The position numbers and the translations under genes are program-made. The notes beneath the pieces were generated by a model. It made no database searches. It was given only the letters and a program-made list of their open reading frames with translations, and was not told where the DNA came from. Positions 8,597 through 16,781 of a stretch of DNA of 64,000 nt are shown piece after piece. Positions within the stretch are counted from its first letter, which is position 1, and the number at the start of each line of letters is the position of its first letter. This stretch comes from Pirellulales bacterium (GTDB lineage Bacteria; Planctomycetota; Planctomycetia; Pirellulales; JACPPG01), in contig DASXEJ010000153.1 of assembly GCA_036490175.1 (NCBI GenBank), positions 31,513-95,512 of the forward strand. The letters run 5' to 3'.

Positions 8597-10036
8597 CTAC
8601 GTCCAAATGTCTGACGTGCAATCGCCGCCGGGGTAGCGCATCTCGTGGGCGCGCGCGGGGCCACCTGGTTCGCGACCGAAGTCGACCAGGAAGTGATCGT
8701 TGATTTTCATACCACCGGCCGGATCACAATCGATTTGCAACAGATACGACCCGGTCTTGGCCATCTCGGGATAAAATTGGTTGTCCCAACTGCTGAAGAG
8801 CGAGCTCGTGACGTACAGTCGCCGGCCATCGAGACTCAATTGCAACATTTGCGGACCGCCCGTCAGCTTGCGATTGGCGACGGTGACCTCCTTGCCCGTC
8901 ACGCCGCCGCACCACACCTGGCCGGTTAGGCGCGGCTGCGCGGGATTCGAGATGTCGTATTGCCGAATGTCGCCGTGCAGCCAGTTGGAAAAGTACAGAT
9001 AGCGATCGTCCATCGAGACCAACTGATCGGTGATCAGCCCGGGCACGGGGAACGGCCAGCCTTTGACCTCAATCGGCTCGACGGCCATCACCTTGTCGAC
9101 CTGCCAGTCGTCCGCGGTCTTGTGCCAGTGCCACACGGTGCTCGAGAGCGCGGCGCCGACGAAGCCGTGCGTGCTGTCGGGATTGTGCAAAAAGCGCACC
9201 TCCAGCGGAATGCGTCCCTGATCGCCCAGGTCGACCGTTTTCACGATGTTGCGCTGCTGCCAATCCCAAAAGTGGAGGTGCGTGCCATACTTGCCGGCCG
9301 AGACGTCCTCAAGCTGGAAGCCCTCGAAGTAGGTTTTCGGCGCGGACCATTCGCTGGAGACCATCACGTTATGGCGCGGCTGATACCAGAAGTCGTAATT
9401 GAAACGCATGCCCGCCGCGTTTTGCTCCCAACGGCCCACGACGTCGAAATTCTCATCCAGTTGCAAGAAACCGCCGGGGGCGCTGCCGTCGCGATCGCCG
9501 AGCATCGAAATAATGATCCGCCCGTCGGGCGCACAGTGTACGGTATGCGGCGCCGTGAGATTCGTCTTGGCCTTGACCGTTTCCGGCGCGATCACCTTGC
9601 TGAGCGCGGGAGCCCGTGGGTCGGCCGTGTCGACGATATGTATCCGGCTTGAGCGATGGCCGGGCAGGATCAGATATCGCCGCGCCTTCGTTCCATCGCC
9701 ATGGCATGAGCTGCAAGCGTTCCATCCGAAATGGTGCAACTCGTCACCCACGTTGGGCATCGCCAGGCGGTGGATCACTTGCGAGTACGTCGGCGATGCG
9801 GGGTCGACGTCGACCGTGGCCAGGAAGTCGGGCTTCTTGATGTCGGTCCCCACGTACAGCCCGATGGTATACAGCAACTTTTCAGGCGGAGCTTTGGCGG
9901 CCTCTTGCGGCGAGGCATAGCCTGGCCCGCAGCAGTTGGGCGGCGAGGCAGAGGATTGCGGAGGCGTTTCCGCAGCCAGCAACCGAGGAGCAATTCCGGC
10001 GGCGGCCGTAGCGAGCAGAAAATCTCGACGATGCAT
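8597..10036 (-). CDS. Selenium-binding protein 56 / methanethiol oxidase family, exported
   Basis: The protein has 479 residues. The ATG at 10036 was chosen because it puts the twin-arginine leader MHRRDFLLATAAAG at the N-terminus. The body matches SBP56/SELENBP1: LYTIGLYVGTDIKKPDFLAT, then HHFGWNACSSCHGDG (about residues 108-122), LILPGHRSSRIHIVD, TAPHTVHCAPDGRIIISMLGD, and a C-terminal HEMRYPGGDCTSDIW. Bacterial homologues (MtoX) are periplasmic copper enzymes that oxidise methanethiol to formaldehyde, sulfide and peroxide. The His-rich motifs needed for metal binding are visible. CSSCH also fits the CxxCH haem motif, but the family is not known as a cytochrome. Its stop codon faces that of nagA. 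Confidence 0.88.
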   Translation of the reverse strand: MHRRDFLLATAAAGIAPRLLAAETPPQSSASPPNCCGPGYASPQEAAKAPPEKLLYTIGLYVGTDIKKPDFLATVDVDPASPTYSQVIHRLAMPNVGDELHHFGWNACSSCHGDGTKARRYLILPGHRSSRIHIVDTADPRAPALSKVIAPETVKAKTNLTAPHTVHCAPDGRIIISMLGDRDGSAPGGFLQLDENFDVVGRWEQNAAGMRFNYDFWYQPRHNVMVSSEWSAPKTYFEGFQLEDVSAGKYGTHLHFWDWQQRNIVKTVDLGDQGRIPLEVRFLHNPDSTHGFVGAALSSTVWHWHKTADDWQVDKVMAVEPIEVKGWPFPVPGLITDQLVSMDDRYLYFSNWLHGDIRQYDISNPAQPRLTGQVWCGGVTGKEVTVANRKLTGGPQMLQLSLDGRRLYVTSSLFSSWDNQFYPEMAKTGSYLLQIDCDPAGGMKINDHFLVDFGREPGGPARAHEMRYPGGDCTSDIWT

Positions 10037-10108
10037 GGATGACCTCCGTGACAAGCGTGGTCTGTGCAAACGTCTCGATTATACCGTGAAGGTAAAACCG
10101 CGGGCCTG

Positions 10109-11182
10109 CTAACTTGGCTTAATGGCTTTGGCAGCAGCCTGCGCCCGGGCGCGCTGCGCGATCGTGCCCAGGTCGACTAGCGACGCGTGGTCGCCAGCCT
10201 TGGCCACCATCTGGCACATCAAATCGACCGCGCGGAACTGCGGATCGGTGACGTACAGGCAGGAAGGATGCCCCAGGAAATCATACACCGAGTGGTTTTC
10301 AATGGCCCAACCCAACCCCCGCCGGATCGATTCGAGAAACCACTCGAGCTGCCAGCGACCGTGGCGAAAGGCCCCGATATCGCTGATAGGGCTCATCGGC
10401 ACTTCGCATAAACCGCTCTCGTACAGAAACGGTTGCGCCGCGGCCTGTGCTTGCACGATGCCGGCGTAGATGGCTTCGCTGGGCTCTTGGCCGGGGTCGG
10501 TATTCGGATGCGCGGGATACTTGCTGCTGACCCAATCGAAGCCTTGCGCCGAGATCAGCTTCTGCACATCGGGGCGATCGGCCAATCCCATTTGAAAACC
10601 GCCGGGCGTGCGAAATCCATCCACGCGAATGCCGGCCCGCTCGGCGAGCGCCACGGTCGCCAGGCGGATGTTTTCGACGATCGCCTGCTCAGGGCTTCTC
10701 CCCTCCAGAAGCCAGGGGGCGCGTTGGAAGCGAAACTGCACGTCGTCGGGCTTGGTTGCCCGTACGTTCACGTGATCGTAGGTGTGATTACCCACACGAT
10801 GGCCGGCCGCGACGAGATCGCGCAACCAGTCGACGTTTTCTTGCTCGCACACGCGTCCGACGGCAAACAGATGCACGACGCCGCCGACCGCTTTGACTCG
10901 GCGACAGGCCTCGACCGTGTAGGCCTTTGTCTCGGCATTGAGATTCCCCTTTTCATAGTCCCAATGCGTATCTTCCCAGTTGGGAAAGTTGCGGCTCATT
11001 TCCAGGTCGAGCGTGATAGCGACATGCGCGCGATCGGTGCGCGGTGCGGACTCGGCCGCAAGGACCGCTTGAGCACGCGTTCCGGCCAGGGCGCCGGCAC
11101 CAGCGATTAGACTGGCGCGCAGAAAGTCGCGACGATCGATGCCCGGCCGCGGATACCCGTCGTGCTCTGTCGATTCAAGCAT
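10109..11182 (-). CDS. Exported polysaccharide deacetylase-like (NodB domain) protein
   Basis: The protein has 357 residues. The ATG at 11182 follows AAGGAA and precedes a twin-arginine leader (DRRDFLRASLIAGAGALAG, near residues 16-34). The mature part has a NodB-type fold: VAITLDLEM, then GGVVHLFAVGRV, and AAGHRVGNHTYDHVNV, which carries the zinc-binding HxxxH (HTYDH). Further on are GFRTPGGFQMG and DFLGHPSCLY. Carbohydrate esterase 4 enzymes remove acetyl groups from chitin-like, peptidoglycan or other glycans. The usual TFDDG start motif is replaced by TLDLEMS, so the substrate may differ from classical deacetylases. It is downstream of the cysteine hydrolase on the same strand. Confidence 0.78.
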   Translation of the reverse strand: MLESTEHDGYPRPGIDRRDFLRASLIAGAGALAGTRAQAVLAAESAPRTDRAHVAITLDLEMSRNFPNWEDTHWDYEKGNLNAETKAYTVEACRRVKAVGGVVHLFAVGRVCEQENVDWLRDLVAAGHRVGNHTYDHVNVRATKPDDVQFRFQRAPWLLEGRSPEQAIVENIRLATVALAERAGIRVDGFRTPGGFQMGLADRPDVQKLISAQGFDWVSSKYPAHPNTDPGQEPSEAIYAGIVQAQAAAQPFLYESGLCEVPMSPISDIGAFRHGRWQLEWFLESIRRGLGWAIENHSVYDFLGHPSCLYVTDPQFRAVDLMCQMVAKAGDHASLVDLGTIAQRARAQAAAKAIKPS

Positions 11183-11251
11183 CGGTTTTCCTTGCTGGTT
11201 TAAAGCCGCGAGCGGCCAGTGCCAAGTTTTCGATGCAAGCAGGGGCATCAA

Positions 11252-12385
11252 TTATTGTTGCGCCTGACCGGCGGGCAGAGGCCGAATCCACGAAACCTGT
11301 GTCACCAGATGGTCCAACGAGGCAAACGAAATCGCCGCATTGGTGGCAAATCGCGGATCGGGGTTGGCTGGGAACGTGGCCACCGTGGCGTCGCCGACCA
11401 GGAATACGTTGAAATCAGGCGACAGGTTATCGTAGCCGGCCGTCGTTTTGCAGAAGCACATGTCGGTGTTATAGCCAGTCAACAAGACATGCCGGATACC
11501 TTGCGCCTTGAGAAATGCACGCAGCGGGTCGTACCCCTCGCCGTCGTAAATCACGACGTCGCGTGGTGCGACGTCGATATGCTTCGACACCGGGACAGGC
11601 AAATCCCAAAAGCCCTCGTGGTTGAAGGCCGCCGTCGCGTCCAAGCCGCGGAACTGGCGGAAGTAATCCGGCACCGGTAAATCGGCCGCCAGCTTCAACT
11701 CGGTTGGCAGTGTTCCGCCACGATAGTCGAAGCTGGCGAGTTTTTCCGCCAATTGCGCCGCTCCTTGGGATCGGTCGCCGTCCGACGGCTCGCCGCGGAA
11801 GGAGCGATACATTTTTTTCCGCGTCGGGTCTTCTTTGCCCGGCAGACTATAGAGAACCAGCCCCACGCGCGGTCTCAGCGATTTCAAAAAGGGATTGATG
11901 ACTTCGGCAATGTGCCGGTTGAGAATGAGATTCTTCTCAGGCGTGCATTGAAAGGCCGCGCCGGCCGGCTGCGGCGATCGCCAGCCTTGACCATCATCAA
12001 TTCCCCAGGGATGCACGACGATGATCGCCGTGTCACGGCCGCGCAGCAGATTGGGGAGCTCGACGATGCCGCGCGCGTTGTACGAAAATCGCCAAGCCCG
12101 CACGGCCAGGTCGGCGGCCGAATCCTGTACGAGCGTGGGTGCCTCGAAACGCCGCGTCTCGCGCACCGGTTCGACGAATTCTGGATAGTCGGCCAATAAT
12201 GGCTGTGGGTTTGCCACGGGCGACAAGCGATTGTCGTACGAACGCGGCGCCGCTGGGGCCTGAGCATTCATACCATTGACACAGGTGGTGACAAGCGCCG
12301 CACCAGCTATGATCGTGGCGAGGATGTTCGTGCGGTGCCCCGATGTGCATCGCTTGTCTCGCTCGCGTATTCGTCGGCAGTACAT
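11252..12385 (-). CDS. Exported isochorismatase-like cysteine hydrolase
   Basis: The protein has 377 residues; the ATG at 12385 has GGAG eight bases upstream. A hydrophobic N-terminal segment (NILATIIAGAALVTTCV, about residues 20-36) suggests export. The core resembles the isochorismatase superfamily: strand and acidic motif TAIIVVHPWGIDD, a Lys region in YSLPGKEDP, and the nucleophile loop GIRHVLLTGYNTDMCFCKTT. The mature protein has long family-atypical insertions. Members hydrolyse diverse substrates such as isochorismate, nicotinamide or biuret, and nothing here fixes the substrate. Most members are cytoplasmic, so the leader is unusual. It is upstream of the polysaccharide deacetylase and downstream of the large haem protein. 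Confidence 0.72.
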   Translation of the reverse strand: MYCRRIRERDKRCTSGHRTNILATIIAGAALVTTCVNGMNAQAPAAPRSYDNRLSPVANPQPLLADYPEFVEPVRETRRFEAPTLVQDSAADLAVRAWRFSYNARGIVELPNLLRGRDTAIIVVHPWGIDDGQGWRSPQPAGAAFQCTPEKNLILNRHIAEVINPFLKSLRPRVGLVLYSLPGKEDPTRKKMYRSFRGEPSDGDRSQGAAQLAEKLASFDYRGGTLPTELKLAADLPVPDYFRQFRGLDATAAFNHEGFWDLPVPVSKHIDVAPRDVVIYDGEGYDPLRAFLKAQGIRHVLLTGYNTDMCFCKTTAGYDNLSPDFNVFLVGDATVATFPANPDPRFATNAAISFASLDHLVTQVSWIRPLPAGQAQQ

Positions 12386-12438
12386 TTTCGATCTCCAGGC
12401 AATTGCAGCCCCGATGATTCTTCACAGCTAGACAGGAC

Positions 12439-15400
12439 TCACTTCGCGCTCCCTGCCGGCGGCGCGATTTGCTCGAGCCAGGCAAACAGATCGCGTAGAT
12501 TCTGCGGAGTCAATTGTTCCGCAATGTTGTCGGGCATCAACGAGTTGGGCGATTCGGCCAGTGACTCGATTTGACTGCGCGGCAGACGCAGCCGTTCGTT
12601 CTTGGCCGTCAACAGGGTCAGGTTGCCCGCATCTTGATCCACGATCAAGCCCGACAGCACGCGGCCGTCGCCCGTCTGCACGGTGTAGTTCGTATACTCT
12701 TTGCGCACCACGGCGTTGGGGTCGACGATGCTATTGAGTAGGAAGGCGCGGTCGCGGCGGTTGGCATGCGTCAGGTCGGGGCCGATCTTTTCCCCTTCGC
12801 CAAACAGCGTGTGGCACGTGCCGCAGTGCTTGCCGAACAGTTCGCGCCCCGGCTGTGCGTGGCCATCGGCCGCGCGCAGGTCATTGTTCAAGCGGCGCGC
12901 CACGGCCAACCGCTCCTCGGTAGTGGCTGGCTGGATCGCCCCCCAATATTTTCGCACCAACGCGTCCAGATCGGCATCGCCATGCGAGGCCACTACGCGC
13001 AGCTGCTCGACCGGAATCTCCTGCGGATCAAGTTCGCCGCGGGCCACACGCTCGAGCAAAAGTCCGGCCCAGGGACGTTTCGCCAGCAGCACGTCCCGCG
13101 CTTGGCTGCGCAAGGCCGCGGGCATGCCGCCGTAGGCGGCGAGTATCGTCGCGGCCAGGTTCGTATCGTTACCCCGCGCAAGCGCCCGCAGCGCCGCGGA
13201 TTGCAACGGTTCGCCTGCTCCCTTGCTGATAAGTGGCGTCAATCGCACCAGCAACGCCGGCGGGCAAACATCGGCCAAAACGTCGATCGCCGCTAGCCGC
13301 GCCTTGTCGTCAAGGCGATTGTCGAGCGCGCGGGCGAGCAAATAATCTGCCACGTCTGTATTGCCAAGCCTCGCGGCCAAGCGCGCGAGCACCGCATCGT
13401 CTCGATCGCTTTGCCAGGCGGCATTGACCAGAGCGACGAGGGCTTGCGGCGTTTCGGCTTCCCGCGCACGACCACGCCATCCTTCGTCGAGCGCCGCCAG
13501 CAGCGGCTGGCGCGCCTTGGCGCTCGGTGCGGCTGTGAGAATCATCAGGCACGACTCGCCACCAGCCGCGTCGGTCTCGGCCGCATAACGCCGCACCAAT
13601 CGCGGCAGCAAGAAATCGCGTGCCAGTGGCGTCTGCCACACCCACGGCATGGTCCATTGCCCGACTACGGCCGCGCGAGCCGGCAGGGCATTTTGTTCCA
13701 GCGCCCACCAGATCAAAAGGGGAACGTACGGGTCGTCCGCATCCTCGGCATGCCGTGCGAGGGCCGCGATGATCGGCAAGCTTGCCGCGGGTGGCAGCCG
13801 TTTGGCGGTGCAGGCGAGTTGCCTCCGCACGAGGACGCTCGGATCGTGGGCCGCCAGCAGGGCGAATTTCTGCGCAATCGTGTCCGCGACTTGCGGTTCG
13901 TCACCCATTAGTCGCACAGTCCAAGCGCGCACGTCAGCGCTATGATGATCCAGCAGCTGCAGCGATACCGGTTCGTCGAGTCCGCCGACGCAGTGTAGTG
14001 CCCACAATGCCTGTAGTGAGGGCACGTCGGTCGCACGTGGCTTGCTCGTTCGAGAATTCACGGTACCGGCCTTGGCATCGCGCAGGACAAAACCGGCGAG
14101 CCGGGCCACGGTCTGAGGATTCGGCCGCTTGGCAGCGCGTTCGGCCAAATGCCGCCGCGCGTGACGGGCGTACCATTCGTTGGTCGAGGCCAGCTCGTGG
14201 ATCAGTTCGCTGTCGCTCGCGTCGCGTAGGTCGCGCGTCGGGGGCCGGACCGCACTCCGCGGTTGAATGCGATAGATCCGACCGTTCGAGCGATCCCACT
14301 CGGCATCAGGGTCCGGGTGCGCGGTGCGGGCATCGTGCCAATCGGCGACATACACCGCGCCGTCGGGCCCAACTGTTACATCGCTGGGAGCGAACCAGGT
14401 GTCATTTGCTGCCAGCAACGTTCCGCCGTGCGCAGAACTGAAAGTCGATCCGCGCGGCGCGAGCGTATGCCAATACACGGCATGTCCCAATAAGTCGGCC
14501 GCAATGTAGCGGCCGCGAAATTGTGGCGGAAAAAGGTCCCCCTGGTAGACAATGCCGCCATCGGTCACATGCCCCCCGGTAAAGTTGGTATGCGGCACAT
14601 GGTCGAAGTAGCCAAATGTGTAAGGATTGTGCAGCGCCCCGTGCTTGCCGAAGTTCTTCCAGTAATACGCGCCTTGCACGCCGTGCAGCATCACATAGGG
14701 ACCAAAGTTCGTGCTGTACAGCAGCTCGCCGTGGGCATCGAAGTCGAGGCCCCAGGAATTGCCCCCGCCTTCGCAAAACAGTTCGAACCGATGGCTGACA
14801 GGGTGATACCGCCACACGCCTTGCTGGAACTCGATGCCGCGCACGTGGGCCGTGACCGTGCTCCCTTGTGTGCCGTACAGCCAACCGTCCGGCCCCCAGG
14901 CGAGCGAGTTGGCCACGCTGTGCGCATCTTCCAGGCCAAAGCCGGTCAGCAGTACGTCGGGGTCGGCGTCGGGCACGTCGTCCCGATTGCGATCGGGATA
15001 AAAGAGCAAATAGGGGGCGTTGAGAACGAAGACGCCGTCGTAGCCGAAGGCCAGTCCGCTCGCCAGGTTCAAGCCGGCGACGAAATCCTTGGCTGAATCG
15101 GCACGCCCATCGCCGTCGGTATCAGTGAGGATCGTCACTCGATCGTTGCCGGGCGTGCCGCCAGGGGGCGGATCGGGTAGACGATCGTAAACGGTGCGCG
15201 AATAACGATCGACTTTTACCCGCTTCAGACCCGCAGGATTTGGATACTGTAAATACTGGACGACCCACAGCCGCCCGCGATCGTCGAACTCGATGGCCAC
15301 CGGTTGCCGTACCAAGGGCTCGGCCGCGACGAGTTGCACGTCGAATCCCTCGGCGACCGTCATCCGCCGCACGGCTTCGTCCGGGGAATAACCTTGGGCC

Positions 15401-15492
15401 AACGAGCGCGCGACCATGCCGCAGATCGACGTGGCAAAGAGGACCGCGAGCAGCGCGGCGCGACACGCGTATTTAGAGATGCGCGGAGGCAT
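12439..15492 (-). CDS. PVC-type haem-binding CxxCH protein (membrane-bound dehydrogenase domain)
   Basis: The protein has 1017 residues from the ATG at 15492; an in-frame extension to 15603 is possible but looks untypical. An Ala-rich signal peptide (to SLAQG, about residue 33) precedes a glucose/sorbosone-dehydrogenase-like beta-propeller of the Pirellula/Verrucomicrobium type, with GFDVQLVAAEPLV, FDDRGRLWVVQYLQYP and DTDGDGRAD. The middle (roughly 440-820) is helical, HEAT-like. The C-terminus is a class I cytochrome c: LFGKHCGTCHTLFGEGEKIG (CxxCH), GPDLTHANRRDR, and a final SLMPDNIAEQLTPQNLRDL with a likely Met ligand. Such proteins are periplasmic, and an electron-transfer role in carbohydrate oxidation is inferred. 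The start codon overlaps palindrome copy 2. Confidence 0.88.
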   Translation of the reverse strand: MPPRISKYACRAALLAVLFATSICGMVARSLAQGYSPDEAVRRMTVAEGFDVQLVAAEPLVRQPVAIEFDDRGRLWVVQYLQYPNPAGLKRVKVDRYSRTVYDRLPDPPPGGTPGNDRVTILTDTDGDGRADSAKDFVAGLNLASGLAFGYDGVFVLNAPYLLFYPDRNRDDVPDADPDVLLTGFGLEDAHSVANSLAWGPDGWLYGTQGSTVTAHVRGIEFQQGVWRYHPVSHRFELFCEGGGNSWGLDFDAHGELLYSTNFGPYVMLHGVQGAYYWKNFGKHGALHNPYTFGYFDHVPHTNFTGGHVTDGGIVYQGDLFPPQFRGRYIAADLLGHAVYWHTLAPRGSTFSSAHGGTLLAANDTWFAPSDVTVGPDGAVYVADWHDARTAHPDPDAEWDRSNGRIYRIQPRSAVRPPTRDLRDASDSELIHELASTNEWYARHARRHLAERAAKRPNPQTVARLAGFVLRDAKAGTVNSRTSKPRATDVPSLQALWALHCVGGLDEPVSLQLLDHHSADVRAWTVRLMGDEPQVADTIAQKFALLAAHDPSVLVRRQLACTAKRLPPAASLPIIAALARHAEDADDPYVPLLIWWALEQNALPARAAVVGQWTMPWVWQTPLARDFLLPRLVRRYAAETDAAGGESCLMILTAAPSAKARQPLLAALDEGWRGRAREAETPQALVALVNAAWQSDRDDAVLARLAARLGNTDVADYLLARALDNRLDDKARLAAIDVLADVCPPALLVRLTPLISKGAGEPLQSAALRALARGNDTNLAATILAAYGGMPAALRSQARDVLLAKRPWAGLLLERVARGELDPQEIPVEQLRVVASHGDADLDALVRKYWGAIQPATTEERLAVARRLNNDLRAADGHAQPGRELFGKHCGTCHTLFGEGEKIGPDLTHANRRDRAFLLNSIVDPNAVVRKEYTNYTVQTGDGRVLSGLIVDQDAGNLTLLTAKNERLRLPRSQIESLAESPNSLMPDNIAEQLTPQNLRDLFAWLEQIAPPAGSAK

Positions 15493-15513
15493 GCTCACGC
15501 GGACGTGAGCATG
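15490..15513. repeat. Dispersed palindromic element, copy 2
   Basis: CATGCTCACG (15490-15499) and CGTGAGCATG (15504-15513) form a perfect 10-bp inverted repeat with a 4-base spacer, the same arms as at 7039-7063. On the minus strand its end supplies the CAT/ATG used as the likely start codon of the haem-binding protein, so the start codon would lie in a hairpin stem. Confidence 0.65.
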
Positions 15514-15660
15514 GCACCTCGGTCGAGCGTCGCGGTGCGATTGACTGGCGAGAAAACGAGGCATATGCCGGTCGATGATAGGCCGGCGGCAGCGGCGGAG
15601 CAAGGAAACGGGACTGGTGCCCCTGATCGTTAACGTCTCTTCAGCCGGAGATGACTTCGA

Positions 15661-16527
15661 TTAGCGGCTTTTCTGCCACCAGCGTCGTCCCAGCAGAGAA
15701 AGCATCGCCAGCGCCGCGAGTAGATACGCCGAGGGTTCGGGCACAATCGAGATCTTGCCGATCACGAGACCGCCTCCGCCGCCCAGCGGATCGAATCTGA
15801 ATGCAACTCCCGCGAGATCGGCAGCGTTGGCCGATCCGCCCAGGAGATCGGCAATCGGCAACGAAACGGTCATGGGCGTTGCAGTATTCGGGATCGTTCG
15901 CGTAACGTTCGTAAAATTATTGATCAGCTCGATCTGTCCGTTGCTGAGTTGCGGATCGATGGAGTGCAAATTCGTGTTCCAAGAGATGGCCGTGTTGATT
16001 CCCTTCGAGTCCCCGGCCACAAGATACTGAATTTCGATCTCCAGCCTCTCTCCCGCGAATTGGGTGAGATCAAAGTTCAGGTTTGGTTCGGCATCTGAGT
16101 AATTGCCGTAGCGGATTTCGAGGCCGCCGCCGCCCAGGTTCTGCCCTTGAATGGAATCGAGCGCGAGCGTGCCGGCCGTGGTATCGAGTGCGGCCCGGGC
16201 TGTGCTATTGGGTGGACCAGAAACCGCGTCGAAGAAGGCGATCCGCGCACCCCCCAGGACATGTTGTGCGTCGAGTCCCGTTTGAGAAATCGCATACCCA
16301 TGCCCCTCGGTATACGTGACGTCAACCGGTGTTCCCTGCGTGAAGTCGTCGATGACGAACTCTGCGTGCGCGCAGCGAAGCGAGCAGGGGGCAACGTAGA
16401 TCGCGGCAAAGATCGACGCGAAGATCAGGACACGGAGTGCCACAAAGGCGGCCGCGCGATCGTTGCCACGCGGGCGCGTTATCTGCGGCGCATCGTGGTT
16501 GTTGCTCTGCGAGATGAACTGCGTCAT
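15661..16527 (-). CDS. PEP-CTERM sorting-domain protein
   Basis: This 288-residue secreted protein has a late-positioned signal segment (FVALRVLIFASIFAAIYVAP, about residues 28-47, cut near AHA-E). Its C-terminus is a PEP-CTERM signal: IVPEPSAYLLAALAML followed by a basic tail RRWWQKSR. In this system an exosortase recognises the signal and processes the protein at the envelope, often with exopolysaccharide production. The beta-rich body (FVIDDFTQGTPVDVTYTEG, GGGLEIRYGNYSD) matches no family I can name. No exosortase gene is in the window. The ATG at 16527 has a GGAG-like site upstream. Confidence 0.82.
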   Translation of the reverse strand: MTQFISQSNNHDAPQITRPRGNDRAAAFVALRVLIFASIFAAIYVAPCSLRCAHAEFVIDDFTQGTPVDVTYTEGHGYAISQTGLDAQHVLGGARIAFFDAVSGPPNSTARAALDTTAGTLALDSIQGQNLGGGGLEIRYGNYSDAEPNLNFDLTQFAGERLEIEIQYLVAGDSKGINTAISWNTNLHSIDPQLSNGQIELINNFTNVTRTIPNTATPMTVSLPIADLLGGSANAADLAGVAFRFDPLGGGGGLVIGKISIVPEPSAYLLAALAMLSLLGRRWWQKSR

Positions 16528-16781
16528 GCCCTAGTTCTCCAAAGGGATGCTGATTCTCGATGAAAGATCTCCGCCCGACCTGCGACGCGGATCACCCGGC
16601 CCGCGAACCCATATAGGCTGTTTATAGGCCGCCTCGTTACATCACGATTTGTTAATGTACGGAGGCAAGGACGGATTTCCAGCATAAAAACTCACAGAAT
16701 TCGAGAACCTGCCCCGAGGCGCGCTGTGCTTGGAAACCCAAGCGTTGACCCCTGGCGTGACATCGACAGCAGACGACGTGC

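Noticed and set aside
8960..9652. Plus-strand frame inside the SBP56 gene
   Set aside because: Antisense to a strong family match, with no ribosome-binding site.
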